A stretch of DNA of 64,000 nt from JBLLJR01 sp047692235 (lineage in GTDB: Bacteria; Pseudomonadota; Gammaproteobacteria; Enterobacterales; Enterobacteriaceae): NCBI GenBank assembly GCA_047692235.1, contig JBLLJR010000004.1:62001-126000 (forward strand), read 5' to 3'. Below, one piece after another: positions 27,574 through 37,567 of the stretch (position 1 is its first letter; every line of letters starts with the position of its first letter). Under the pieces are notes generated by a model. It saw only the letters and a program-made list of their open reading frames with translations. It searched no databases and had not been told where the DNA came from. Both the position numbers and the translations under genes were made by a program.

Positions 27574-29478
27574 ATGGGCAAAATAATTGGAATAGATCTA
27601 GGAACTACAAATTCTTGTGTTGCAATAATTGATAGTAATAAACCAAAAGTACTTGAGAATAGCGAAGGAGATCGTACTACTCCTTCAGTGGTTGCTTATA
27701 CTGAAAAAAATGAAATTTTAGTTGGACAATCAGCTAAAAGACAATCTATTACTAATCCTAAAAATACATTATTTGCAATAAAAAGATTAATTGGTAGAAG
27801 ATTTAACGATAAAGAAGTACAACGTGATGTTAATATAATGCCATATAAAATTATATCATCAGATAATGGAGATGCTTGGATAGACATAAAAAATCAAAAA
27901 ATAGCTCCTCCTCAAATTTCTGCCGAAATTTTAAAAAAAATGAAAAAAACTGCTGAAGATTACGTAGGTTCTCCTATAACAGAAGCTGTTATTACTGTTC
28001 CTGCATATTTTAATGACACTCAACGTCAAGCTACAAAAGATGCTGGTCGTATAGCGGGTTTAGATGTAAAACGTATTATAAATGAACCTACAGCAGCTGC
28101 TTTAGCATATGGATTAGATAAAGAAACTGGAAATAATATAATTGCTATTTATGATTTAGGAGGTGGAACTTTTGATATTTCTATTATAGAAATAGATAAT
28201 GTAGATAATGAAAAAACTTTTGAAGTGTTATCAACTAATGGAGATACACATTTAGGAGGAGAAGATTTTGATAGTTGTTTAATTAATTATTTAGTTAAAG
28301 AATTTAAAAAAGATCAAGGTATTGATTTATGTAATGATCCTTTAGCTATGCAACGTCTTAAAGAATCAGCTGAAAAAGCTAAAATAGAATTATCTTCATC
28401 TCAACAAACAGATGTTAATTTACCATATATTACCGCTGATTCAACTGGTCCAAAACATATTAATATTAAAATAACACGAGCTAAATTAGAATCTTTAGTT
28501 GAAAATTTAGTTAATCGCACATTAGAGCCATTAAAATTAGCACTTAAAGATGCTGAATTATCAATATCTAATATTAAAGATGTTATATTAGTTGGTGGAC
28601 AAACTAGAATGCCATTAGTACAGAAAAAAGTTTCAGAATTCTTTGGTAAAGTTCCACGCAAAGATGTAAATCCAGATGAAGCCGTGGCAATAGGAGCTGC
28701 TGTACAAGGAGGAGTTTTAGCAGGAGATGTTAAAAATGTATTATTATTAGATGTTACACCATTATCATTAGGTATTGAAACAATGGGTAGAATAATGACT
28801 CCTTTAATTTCAAAAAATACCACAATTCCAACTAAACATAGTCAAGTATTTTCTACTGCAGAAGATAATCAATCTGCGGTTACTATCCATGTATTACAGG
28901 GTGAAAGAAAAAAAGCTTTAGATAATAAATCTTTAGGTCAATTTAATTTAGATGGTATTGCACCGGCTATGAGAGGTATTCCACAAATAGAGGTAACTTT
29001 TGATATAGATGCTGATGGAATTTTACATGTTTCAGCAAAAGATAAAAATAGTGGTCGAGAACAAAAAATTACAATTCAAGCTTCTTCAGGATTAAATGAA
29101 AAAGAAATTCAAAAAATGGTACATGAAGCAGAAATACATTCTGAATCTGATCTTAAATTTGAATCTTTAGTAAAAGTCAAAAATCAAGCAGATCATCTTT
29201 TACATAGTACTCGTAAAAAATTAAATGATATAGGTAATAAATTACAGGAAAATGATAAAAAAGAAATTCAAAATTCTATATCTAATCTTGATGCTGCAAT
29301 AAAAAGTGATAATCAAAAAGATATTGAATCTAAAATACAAGATCTTATTACATCATCTAGTAAATTATTAAATGGATCACCATCCAGTAACACCAAAGAT
29401 AGTAATAATAATAATAATAAAAAAACAGATACTGATACAGTGGATGCAGAATTTGAAGAAGTAAAAGATAAAAAATAA
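27574..29478 (+). CDS. dnaK: Hsp70 chaperone DnaK
   Basis: ATP-dependent chaperone of the DnaK-DnaJ-GrpE system. 634 residues (E. coli 638) from the ATG at 27574, giving M-G-K-I-I-G-I-D-L-G-T-T-N-S-C; an upstream in-frame TTG at 27508 is rejected because it lies inside the promoter/leader. ATPase motifs: N-E-P-T-A-A-A-L-A-Y-G near 170-180, I-Y-D-L-G-G-G-T-F-D near 194, V-G-G-Q-T-R-M-P near 341. The linker V-L-L-L-D-V-T-P-L-S-L-G near 388 leads to the substrate domain. The tail has an Asn-rich stretch but keeps the end V-D-A-E-F-E-E-V-K-D-K-K. A GGAG ribosome binding site lies at 27560-27563. Confidence 0.98.
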   Translation: MGKIIGIDLGTTNSCVAIIDSNKPKVLENSEGDRTTPSVVAYTEKNEILVGQSAKRQSITNPKNTLFAIKRLIGRRFNDKEVQRDVNIMPYKIISSDNGDAWIDIKNQKIAPPQISAEILKKMKKTAEDYVGSPITEAVITVPAYFNDTQRQATKDAGRIAGLDVKRIINEPTAAALAYGLDKETGNNIIAIYDLGGGTFDISIIEIDNVDNEKTFEVLSTNGDTHLGGEDFDSCLINYLVKEFKKDQGIDLCNDPLAMQRLKESAEKAKIELSSSQQTDVNLPYITADSTGPKHINIKITRAKLESLVENLVNRTLEPLKLALKDAELSISNIKDVILVGGQTRMPLVQKKVSEFFGKVPRKDVNPDEAVAIGAAVQGGVLAGDVKNVLLLDVTPLSLGIETMGRIMTPLISKNTTIPTKHSQVFSTAEDNQSAVTIHVLQGERKKALDNKSLGQFNLDGIAPAMRGIPQIEVTFDIDADGILHVSAKDKNSGREQKITIQASSGLNEKEIQKMVHEAEIHSESDLKFESLVKVKNQADHLLHSTRKKLNDIGNKLQENDKKEIQNSISNLDAAIKSDNQKDIESKIQDLITSSSKLLNGSPSSNTKDSNNNNNKKTDTDTVDAEFEEVKDKK

Positions 29479-29588
29479 AATATATTAATTTAATAATACT
29501 TATTATTTAATAATTTATTACTTTATACATAAAAATAAATAATTTTTAACATAAAGTTTTGTTATAAGTTATATAACAAGAGAGTAAA

Positions 29589-30710
29589 ATGGCAAAAACA
29601 GATTATTATCAAACATTAGGTGTATCTAGAACAGCTGGAGAACGTGAAATTAAACACGCTTATAAAAGATTAGCTATCAAATTTCATCCAGATCGTAATC
29701 AAGGAAATGAAGAAAAGGAAGCAAAATTTAAGGAAATCAAAGAAGCATATGAAATATTAATTGATCCTAAAAAACGATCTACATATGACCAATATGGTCA
29801 TTCAGCATTTCAATATGGTCATAATAGTCAAGCTAATAAAACTGATTTTAGTGATATTTTTGGAGATGTTTTTGGAGATATTTTTGGAAATCAGCATGGA
29901 GGAAAATCAAATCGTGGATCAGATTTACAATATAATCTAAATTTAACTTTAGAAGAATCAGTTTTTGGTATTAGAAAAGAGATAAATATTGCTACTTTAA
30001 CTAAATGTAATATATGTAATGGTAGTGGAACAAAACCAGGTACTAATGTTCAAAATTGTAGAACATGTAATGGTTATGGTCAATTACAAATGAGACAAGG
30101 AATTTTTACGGTTCAACAAACATGTCATGTATGCCAAGGTAAGGGTAAATTAATAAAAACCCCATGTTTAAAATGCTATGGTAATACAAGAATAAAAAAA
30201 TCAAAAAAATTATCAATTCAAATACCATCTGGAGTAAATACAGGAGATAAAATTAGATTATCCGGAGAAGGCGAAGCTGGAGAATATGGTAATTCTAATG
30301 GAGATTTATATGTCAAAATATATGTGAAAAAACACCATATTTTTTCTAGAGAAGAAAATAATTTATTTTGTGAAATTCCAATTAATTTTTCTATAGCTGC
30401 TCTTGGAGGAAACATTGAAGTGCCAACATTACACGGTAAAGTAAAACTTAAAATACCTCCTGAAACACAAACTAACAGGATATTTAGACTAAAAAATAAA
30501 GGAGTCAAATCAGTAAGAAATCAAAATAAAGGTGATTTACTGTGCAAAATAATTGTGGAAACACCATCTAATCTTAATGAAAAACAAAAAAAATTATTTG
30601 AAAATTTATCTAAAAGTTTTAGCGATAGAAATAAAGAATATAATAACCCTAAAGAAACTAATTTTTTTAATGGAGTAAAAAAATTCTTTGATAATTTGAC
30701 ACATAATTAA
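29589..30710 (+). CDS. dnaJ: Hsp40 co-chaperone DnaJ
   Basis: Stimulates DnaK ATPase and delivers substrates. 373 residues (E. coli 376). J domain with F-H-P-D-R-N near 33-38, Gly/Phe region about 75-105 (G-D-V-F-G-D-I-F-G), and four zinc-binding C-x-x-C repeats (about 140-205): C-N-I-C-N-G-S-G, C-R-T-C-N-G-Y-G, C-H-V-C-Q-G-K-G and C-L-K-C-Y-G-N-T; the fourth has T instead of the final G but keeps both Cys. Follows dnaK by 110 bp, so probably the same heat-shock transcript, closed by the hairpin just downstream. Confidence 0.98.
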   Translation: MAKTDYYQTLGVSRTAGEREIKHAYKRLAIKFHPDRNQGNEEKEAKFKEIKEAYEILIDPKKRSTYDQYGHSAFQYGHNSQANKTDFSDIFGDVFGDIFGNQHGGKSNRGSDLQYNLNLTLEESVFGIRKEINIATLTKCNICNGSGTKPGTNVQNCRTCNGYGQLQMRQGIFTVQQTCHVCQGKGKLIKTPCLKCYGNTRIKKSKKLSIQIPSGVNTGDKIRLSGEGEAGEYGNSNGDLYVKIYVKKHHIFSREENNLFCEIPINFSIAALGGNIEVPTLHGKVKLKIPPETQTNRIFRLKNKGVKSVRNQNKGDLLCKIIVETPSNLNEKQKKLFENLSKSFSDRNKEYNNPKETNFFNGVKKFFDNLTHN

Positions 30711-30719
30711 TATTATATA

Positions 30720-30758
30720 AATTAAAACTACCAGTTTTAAGTTCTGGTAGTTTTAATT
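30720..30758. terminator. Strong hairpin terminator between dnaJ and rpsT, probably bidirectional
   Basis: A perfect 15-bp inverted repeat (arms 30720-30734 and 30744-30758, core ACTACCAG/CTGGTAGT) with a nine-base loop. The right arm ends in TTTTAATT, and on the other strand the left arm also ends in TTTTAATT, so it can serve both dnaJ (ends 30710) and the converging rpsT (ends 30887). Its G+C-containing stem stands out in a region where nearly all other hairpins are pure A/T. Confidence 0.85.
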
Positions 30759-30886
30759 AAAATAAACTAAATATATGTTTTTTAATATATGAATTAAATT
30801 TATATATTAGTTATTAAGATATTTAAATTATAAATTTAAAAGTTTTAAATAAAATATTTATTAATTTTAAAATAAAATTTTATTTT

Positions 30887-31147
30887 CTACATGTGATTTA
30901 TTTTTTTCCATAATCTTGATTTATAACGAGCAGCTTTATTCTTATGAATTAATCCTCTATTAGCTTGTTTATCTAAAATAGGTTGCATATTAAAAAAAGC
31001 AACTTTTGCATTTTTTTTATTTCCAGATAAAATTAGTAAATTTACTTTTTTAATAAAAGTTTTAATCATAGACTTATTACGAACATTATTTTTACGATGT
31101 TTTTCCGATTGAATAAATCTTTTTTTAGCTGACTTAATATTTGCCAT
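30887..31147 (-). CDS. rpsT: Ribosomal protein bS20
   Basis: Small-subunit 16S rRNA-binding protein. 86 residues (E. coli 87). M-A-N-I-K-S-A-K-K-R at the start and N-R-G-L-I-H-K-N-K-A-A-R-Y-K-S-R-L near the end are diagnostic. Divergent from ribF across 174 bp, which is the E. coli arrangement. Confidence 0.97.
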   Translation of the reverse strand: MANIKSAKKRFIQSEKHRKNNVRNKSMIKTFIKKVNLLILSGNKKNAKVAFFNMQPILDKQANRGLIHKNKAARYKSRLWKKINHM

Positions 31148-31321
31148 AATATTTATATCCTATATTGAATTTATATTAATAAAACTTACTGATTCAGTAT
31201 ACATAGTTTAAAATACAAATAAGAAAAATATTATTTGTATATGTATAAAAATAATTAATATATGCTATATTTCTACAAAATAAAATTTTTTACTTTAATT
31301 TAATTATTATTTGGATATATT

Positions 31322-32272
31322 ATGAAATTAATTAGAGGCATACATAACATTAAACCATGTCATCAGAAATGTATAATTTCTATTGGTAATTTTGATGGAT
31401 TTCATATTGGACATAAATCTTTAATATCAAATTTAAAAAATGAAAAATTAAAGTATAATTCCTCAATTATGCTTATAATTTTTGAACCTCAACCTCAAGA
31501 ATATTTTTTAAAAAAATCTGCACCATTAAGGTTATCAAGATTAAGAGATAAAATAAAGTATTTTAAATATGAAAAAATAGATTACATACTATGTATACCA
31601 TTTAAAAAATCTTTTTCCTTAATCACAGGAAAAGATTTTATTAGAAATGTATTAGTAAAAAAATTAAAAATTCAATGTATAATTGTGGGTAACGATTTTA
31701 AATTTGGTTATAAACGTTATGGAAATATAAATTTATTAAAAAAATTGGGTAATCATTACAGATTTAAAGTTATTAACATATCTACTCAAATACAAAATTG
31801 CAAGAAAGTTAGTAGTACACTAATAAGAAAAGCATTATATAAAGATCAAATTTCATTTGCTACCAAGTTGCTTGGTCACCAATATTGTATTTCAGGACGG
31901 GTTATACATGGAAAAAAATTTGGAAGAACAATTGGTTTTCCTACAGCTAATATTTCTTTAAAAAATAAAGAACTACCTATAAATGGGGTATATATAGTTA
32001 AAGTTAATGGGATATTTACATATCCATTATATGGTGTTGCTAATATCGGATATAGGCCAACAATTTATGGTAATAAAAAAACATTAGAAGTACATTTAAT
32101 AGATGTATCTATTAATATTTATGGATTATATATCGATATTGTAATAATAAAAAAAATTAGAAATGAAAAAAAATTTAATTCAATAGAAGATTTAACAAAG
32201 CAAATATCTAATGATATTTTATATATAAAAGATATAAACCTAAATATTAACAATACGGTAACTGAAAAATAA
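31322..32272 (+). CDS. ribF: Bifunctional riboflavin kinase / FMN adenylyltransferase
   Basis: Makes FMN and then FAD from riboflavin. 316 residues (E. coli 313). N-terminal nucleotidyltransferase domain: I-G-N-F-D-G-F-H-I-G-H near 21-31 and G-N-D-F-K-F-G near 122. C-terminal kinase domain: G-R-V-I-H-G-K-K-F-G-R-T-I-G-F-P-T-A-N near 190-208. First gene of the ribF-ileS-lspA-ispH string; its stop is one base from the ileS start. Confidence 0.97.
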   Translation: MKLIRGIHNIKPCHQKCIISIGNFDGFHIGHKSLISNLKNEKLKYNSSIMLIIFEPQPQEYFLKKSAPLRLSRLRDKIKYFKYEKIDYILCIPFKKSFSLITGKDFIRNVLVKKLKIQCIIVGNDFKFGYKRYGNINLLKKLGNHYRFKVINISTQIQNCKKVSSTLIRKALYKDQISFATKLLGHQYCISGRVIHGKKFGRTIGFPTANISLKNKELPINGVYIVKVNGIFTYPLYGVANIGYRPTIYGNKKTLEVHLIDVSINIYGLYIDIVIIKKIRNEKKFNSIEDLTKQISNDILYIKDINLNINNTVTEK

Positions 32273-32273
32273 A

Positions 32274-35105
32274 ATGTTTAATTATAAAAATACTTTAAAT
32301 TTACCATATACAAAATTTCCAATGAGAGGTAATCTTTCAGAAAATGAACCTAAAATTCTTAAAATTTGGTTAGATGCTAATCTATACGAAATAGTAAGAA
32401 ATTCAAAAAATAATAAAAAAAAGTTTATTTTACATGATGGTCCACCATATGCAAATGGCAATATCCATATTGGACACGCAGTTAATAAAATTTTAAAAGA
32501 TATTATAATTAAATATAAGGGTTTAATGGGTTTTGATGCTCCTTATATCCCAGGGTGGGATTGCCATGGATTACCAATTGAATTACAAGTTGAAAAAAAT
32601 ATGTACAATGGTACATTAAAAAATAACAAAAATTATATGCATTTTAGAGAAAATTGTCGTAAATATGCATATACGCAAATAAAAAAACAAAAGAAAGATT
32701 TTATGCGTTTAGGAATATTGGGAAACTGGACATATCCTTATTTAACAATGGATTTTATCACTGAATCTAAAATTATTAAAACATTTGGTAAAATAGTAAA
32801 TAATGGATATATATATAAAGGAGAAAAACCAACACATTGGTGTATTAATTGTTGTTCAACTCTTGCAGAATCAGAAGTTGAATATTTAAATATAGATACA
32901 AAATCTATTTATGTTACTTTTATTTCGAGTAACATAAAGAAAATATTGAAAATATTTAATGTATTAACGATATTACAATCAATATCATGTATTATTTGGA
33001 CTACTTTACCATGGACTCTTTTATTTAATAAAGCAATTGCAATAAATCCTAATTATAAATATGACTTAATTGATATAAATGGAAAAGGATATATTATAGC
33101 ATCATATTTAACTAAAAAATTTATTTGTAAAAAAAAGATAAAAAAATGGAATATATTAGGAAATGTAAATGGTTCTATATTAAAAAATATAAAATTTTAT
33201 CATCCATTTTTAAACATTAAAGTTCCAATAATTTTAAGTAAACATATTAATTTAGAACAAGGCACAGGTATTGTGCATATATCACCATCTCATGGTATTG
33301 AAGATTATTTAATTGCTAAAAAATATAATATAGAAATTAAAAATGAAATTAATAATAATGGTTATTATATAACAAAAAATAAAAATTCATTTTTTTATGG
33401 TTTAAATATTAACCAAATTAATGAAAAAATTTTTATTTTATTAAACAATAATTATTCTTTATTATTTATTGAAAATATAAATCATGCTTATCCACATTGT
33501 TGGAGGCATAAAACTCCAATTATTTTACGTACTACACCTCAATGGTTTATTAATATGGAAAGAAATAATTTACGTAAAAAAACAATACATGAAATATCTA
33601 ATGTAATTTGGATTCCTGAGTTTAATAAAAATAGAATATTAAATATGGCTTCTAAAAGTCCAGATTGGTGTATTTCTAGACAAAGATTTTGGGGGGTACC
33701 TATTGCTTTATTTTCTCATAAAAAAACAAATTTATTACATAAAAAAACTTTAGATATAATAAATCATATATCTAAATTAGTGGAAGTTCACGGTGTAAAA
33801 ATATGGTGGGAAATTGATTCTAAATATTTTATAGGAAATGATGATAAATATTATAATAAAATTATAGATACATTAGATGTATGGTTTGATTCTGGTACTA
33901 CACATAGTACTATATTACCAGTTCGTAAAGAACTGAATACAATACAATCAGATTTATATTTAGAAGGTGAAGATCAACATCGTGGGTGGTTTTTATCATC
34001 TTTAATAACATCAGTTGCTATTAACAATATAGCTCCTTATAAGCAAGTATTAACACATGGATTTGTTGTAGATAAATATGGTAAAAAAATGTCTAAATCT
34101 TTAGGTAATGTAATTAATCCACAACAAATAGTAAATAAATTTGGAGCTGATATTTTACGTCTATGGGTTGCTTCTACAAATTATACAAAAGAAATGACAA
34201 TTTCTGATGAAGTTTTAAAATATACAACAGATATATATAGACGAATAAGAAATACTTCACGTTTTTTATTGTCTAATTTATTTGATTTTAATCCCCAAGT
34301 AAATTCTATTTTAATAAGAAATATGATCTTTATTGATAAATGGATAATACATAAAACTTCTAAAATTCAAAATATAATTATAAAATCGTATGAAAATTAT
34401 AATTTTCAAAAGGTTGTTAAATATATTAAACATTTTTGTTCAATTGAACTTGGATCTTTTTATTTGGATATAATAAAAGATAGACAATATACTTCTCCAA
34501 AAAATAGCTTTGAACGTAGAAGCTGTCAAACAGCAATGTTTCATATTATTGAAGCTCTTGTTAGATGGATATCTCCAATTATGTCTTTTACTGCTAATGA
34601 AATTTGGCAATTTATACCTGGAAAACGTAATTCATATGTATTTACTGAAGAATGGTATAATGGATTATCTGAATTAAAAATTAATGATATATTTGATAAT
34701 AATTTTTGGTTAACTATGCAAAATATACGTAATGAATCTAATAAATATATTGAAAAAGCGAGATTAAATAAAATAATTAAATCATCTTTAGATGCTCATA
34801 TAAAATTATATGCTACTACTGATATTATTAACCAAATTACTAAATTAGAAAATGAACTATGTTTTTTATTTCAAGTATCTTATATAGATATATACCATTA
34901 TAAATATTTAAATATACATAATATAAATATAAAAAATAAATCTATCAATAAATTTTATATTGTAGTTTCACAAGCTATAGGTATTAAATGTAAAAGATGT
35001 TGGCACTATGTAAAAAATATTTATAAAAATAAAATGAATTTAGAAATATGTAAAAGATGTTTTAAAAATATGTTTTGTATAGGGCAAAAAAGAAAATTTA
35101 TTTAA
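32274..35105 (+). CDS. ileS: Isoleucyl-tRNA synthetase
   Basis: Charges tRNA-Ile, with an editing domain against valine. 943 residues (E. coli 938). Class I signature H-I-G-H-A is near residues 64-68 (P-Y-A-N-G-N-I-H-I-G-H-A), K-M-S-K-S-L-G-N near 604, the editing motif T-T-L-P-W-T near 242, and the C-terminal zinc ribbon C-K-R-C-W...C-K-R-C-F near 903-925. Its TAA overlaps the lspA ATG by one base (TAATG). Confidence 0.98.
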   Translation: MFNYKNTLNLPYTKFPMRGNLSENEPKILKIWLDANLYEIVRNSKNNKKKFILHDGPPYANGNIHIGHAVNKILKDIIIKYKGLMGFDAPYIPGWDCHGLPIELQVEKNMYNGTLKNNKNYMHFRENCRKYAYTQIKKQKKDFMRLGILGNWTYPYLTMDFITESKIIKTFGKIVNNGYIYKGEKPTHWCINCCSTLAESEVEYLNIDTKSIYVTFISSNIKKILKIFNVLTILQSISCIIWTTLPWTLLFNKAIAINPNYKYDLIDINGKGYIIASYLTKKFICKKKIKKWNILGNVNGSILKNIKFYHPFLNIKVPIILSKHINLEQGTGIVHISPSHGIEDYLIAKKYNIEIKNEINNNGYYITKNKNSFFYGLNINQINEKIFILLNNNYSLLFIENINHAYPHCWRHKTPIILRTTPQWFINMERNNLRKKTIHEISNVIWIPEFNKNRILNMASKSPDWCISRQRFWGVPIALFSHKKTNLLHKKTLDIINHISKLVEVHGVKIWWEIDSKYFIGNDDKYYNKIIDTLDVWFDSGTTHSTILPVRKELNTIQSDLYLEGEDQHRGWFLSSLITSVAINNIAPYKQVLTHGFVVDKYGKKMSKSLGNVINPQQIVNKFGADILRLWVASTNYTKEMTISDEVLKYTTDIYRRIRNTSRFLLSNLFDFNPQVNSILIRNMIFIDKWIIHKTSKIQNIIIKSYENYNFQKVVKYIKHFCSIELGSFYLDIIKDRQYTSPKNSFERRSCQTAMFHIIEALVRWISPIMSFTANEIWQFIPGKRNSYVFTEEWYNGLSELKINDIFDNNFWLTMQNIRNESNKYIEKARLNKIIKSSLDAHIKLYATTDIINQITKLENELCFLFQVSYIDIYHYKYLNIHNINIKNKSINKFYIVVSQAIGIKCKRCWHYVKNIYKNKMNLEICKRCFKNMFCIGQKRKFI

Positions 35106-35593
35106 TGAATAAAATATTTTATAATGTAAAAATTTATTATTTGACAATTATATTAACATTGATGTTTTGGGATATATTTGCAAAATATTTAATATCACAA
35201 AATTTACTTTTAGGAGAATTAATAAAAGTAAATCCATACATGAATATTATATATTCATATAATTCTGGAATAGCATTAGGTTTTTTGTCAAATAATCAAT
35301 TTAAATATTATTTTTTTTGTATATCTGCTGCCATTATGTGTGCAATATGTTTTATAGAATTTAAAGATTCTCATAATAAATTTTTTATAAGTAATGTTTA
35401 TTATTTATTAATAATTTCTGGTACATTAGGAAATTTATTAAATAGAGTATTTTATGGAGTAGTTATAGATTTTATAGATATACATATTTATGATTGGCAT
35501 ATTCCATTATTTAATATAGCTGATTTTTATATTTTTACAGGAATAATATGTATATTTTTAAATAAATTTATTTTAAATAAATTAAGGTTGTAA
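35105..35593 (+). CDS. lspA: Lipoprotein signal peptidase LspA
   Basis: Inner-membrane aspartyl protease that cuts lipoprotein signal peptides. From the ATG at 35105 (overlapping the ileS stop) the product has 162 residues (E. coli 164). Four membrane segments are evident. The catalytic aspartates are present in V-I-D-F-I-D (near 123) and F-N-I-A-D (near 142). The conserved G-N-x-x-D-R motif reads G-N-L-L-N-R, with Asn replacing the conserved Asp. Between ileS and ispH as in E. coli, with fkpB lost. Confidence 0.95.
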   Translation: MNKIFYNVKIYYLTIILTLMFWDIFAKYLISQNLLLGELIKVNPYMNIIYSYNSGIALGFLSNNQFKYYFFCISAAIMCAICFIEFKDSHNKFFISNVYYLLIISGTLGNLLNRVFYGVVIDFIDIHIYDWHIPLFNIADFYIFTGIICIFLNKFILNKLRL

Positions 35594-35597
35594 ATAA

Positions 35598-36545
35598 ATG
35601 CATATTTTATTAGCGAATCCAAGAGGATTTTGTGCTGGAGTTAAAAGAGCAATTCAAATTGTTAATTATGCTTTAAAAATATACAAAAAACCAATTTATG
35701 TAAAACACGAGATTGTACATAATAAATATGTAATCAATAATTTTAAAAAACAAGGGGTAATATTTATTGAAAAAATTATTGATGTACCACCTCAATCTGT
35801 TTTAATATTTTCTGCACATGGTGTATCAAAATCAATTTATAAAGAAGCTTATAAAAGAAATTTAATTATATTCAATGCTACATGTCCATTAGTTACAAAA
35901 GTTCATAAAGAAGTAATTATGGCTAGTAATAATAATATTGAAACAATAATTATTGGTCATTATGGACATCCAGAAATTGAAGGAACCATAGGGCAATATA
36001 CTAGTTCTAATGGAAAAATAATTTTAGTAGAATCTAAAAAAGATGTATCACTTATTAATGTTAAAAATCCCAATGATTTATATTGTGTAACTCAAACTAC
36101 TTTATCTATAGATTATGTAAATGATATATTAGCAGAACTAAAAAAAAGATTTCCAAAAATTAAAACATCAAAAACCAAAGACATTTGTTATGCAACAACT
36201 AATCGACAAGAAGCAGTAAAAATATTAGCACATCAGTCTGATGTAGTTTTTATTATTGGATCTAGTAATTCATCTAATTCTAATAGATTATCAGAATTAT
36301 CTAAAGATATATGTGAAAAAACGTATTTAATCGAAGATTTTACTGATATTAAAAAATCATGGTTAAAAAATTGTAAAAATATTGGGATTACTGCTGGAGC
36401 ATCATCGCCTGATATATTAATAAAACAAGTAATTAAATATCTTAAATTATTAGGAGCTAAAAGTGTTTCAGAAATACATGGTAAAAAAGAAAATATTAGA
36501 TTTAATATCCCAAAAAAATTAAAAATAAGTGTTAAATTAATTTAA
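35598..36545 (+). CDS. ispH: 4-hydroxy-3-methylbut-2-enyl diphosphate reductase
   Basis: Last enzyme of the MEP pathway, an iron-sulfur protein giving isopentenyl and dimethylallyl diphosphate. 315 residues (E. coli 316). The three cluster cysteines are in P-R-G-F-C-A-G-V near 12, N-A-T-C-P-L-V near 96 and D-I-C-Y-A-T-T-N-R near 197; the catalytic T-T and E-H-type region and S-x-N pocket (S-S-N-S-S-N) are retained. Four bases after lspA. Works with dxr in this window. Confidence 0.97.
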   Translation: MHILLANPRGFCAGVKRAIQIVNYALKIYKKPIYVKHEIVHNKYVINNFKKQGVIFIEKIIDVPPQSVLIFSAHGVSKSIYKEAYKRNLIIFNATCPLVTKVHKEVIMASNNNIETIIIGHYGHPEIEGTIGQYTSSNGKIILVESKKDVSLINVKNPNDLYCVTQTTLSIDYVNDILAELKKRFPKIKTSKTKDICYATTNRQEAVKILAHQSDVVFIIGSSNSSNSNRLSELSKDICEKTYLIEDFTDIKKSWLKNCKNIGITAGASSPDILIKQVIKYLKLLGAKSVSEIHGKKENIRFNIPKKLKISVKLI

Positions 36546-36629
36546 AATAAATAAATTAAATTTTGATAAAAATATCAAATTTATATATATCTTATATATT
36601 AAATTGATAAAATAATGAGAATTATTAAA

Positions 36630-37451
36630 ATGAATGTGAATAATATAAAAATAGCTGTTTCAGGCATAAATGGGAAAATGGGATCTAAAATAATTAAAGA
36701 AATAATTCAAATACATAAAACTAAAAATAAAAACATTTTTTTAGGAGGTGTTTTATATAATAGAAAAAATCAAATTAATACTAGTTTAGTATCTATTTTA
36801 AATAAATTAAATGTTAAAATTGTTGATAATTTATCAAAAATAAAAAATGATTTCGATGTTTTAATTGATTTTACCCATCCTACGTCAAGTATTGAATATT
36901 TACAAAATTGTAAAAAATATAATAAAAAAATTGTTATTGGAACTACAGGCTTTAATAAAATACAAAAATTAGAAATTAGCAAAATATCTAAAAATATTGC
37001 AATAGTTTTAAGCCCTAACTTTAGTATAGGATTAAATGTTATGTTAAAACTATTAAAACAAACAACAAAAATAATAGGGGAAGATTCTGATATAGAAATT
37101 ATTGAAATGCATCATAAAAAAAAAATAGATAAACCATCAGGTACGGCTATTGCTATGGGAGAAACTATTTCTAATACTTTAGGTGTATCTTTTAACAAAT
37201 GTTTTATTGATAGAAATATAAACATAAAAAATAACATACAAAAAAGTAAATATATAGGTTTTTCTAGCTTAAGAGCAGGTAATATAGTAGGAGAACATAC
37301 AGCTTTATTTATAAAAAAAAATGAACGATTAGAAATCGTACACAAATCATCAAACAGATCAATTTTTGCTAATGGCGCAATTAAAGCTGCAATTTGGTTA
37401 GTTGATAAAAATCAAGGTCTTTTTAATATGAATCATGTTTTAAATATATAA
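36630..37451 (+). CDS. dapB: 4-hydroxy-tetrahydrodipicolinate reductase
   Basis: NAD(P)H reductase of the diaminopimelate/lysine pathway. From the ATG at 36630 it has 273 residues, the E. coli length; an ATG at 36615 would add five. Rossmann motif G-I-N-G-K-M-G near 12-18, I-D-F-T-H-P near 78, G-T-T-G-F near 101, and the catalytic H-H-x-K-K-D-K-P-S-G-T-A region (E-M-H-H-K-K-K-I-D-K-P-S-G-T-A) near 157-171. Upstream of carAB as in E. coli. Confidence 0.96.
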   Translation: MNVNNIKIAVSGINGKMGSKIIKEIIQIHKTKNKNIFLGGVLYNRKNQINTSLVSILNKLNVKIVDNLSKIKNDFDVLIDFTHPTSSIEYLQNCKKYNKKIVIGTTGFNKIQKLEISKISKNIAIVLSPNFSIGLNVMLKLLKQTTKIIGEDSDIEIIEMHHKKKIDKPSGTAIAMGETISNTLGVSFNKCFIDRNINIKNNIQKSKYIGFSSLRAGNIVGEHTALFIKKNERLEIVHKSSNRSIFANGAIKAAIWLVDKNQGLFNMNHVLNI

Positions 37452-37567
37452 TAATTATATTTATAAATAAATTATAATATTGATATTTGCTTAAAGAATA
37501 TTATACAATATAATATTTTAAAAATTAAATATTAATAATTTTATTATTAAGATTTATGGAGAATATC

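Noticed and set aside
28401..28823. Antisense ORFs over dnaK, carB, uppS, dxr and others
   Set aside because: They are shadows of strongly conserved genes on the opposite strand, with no recognisable domains.
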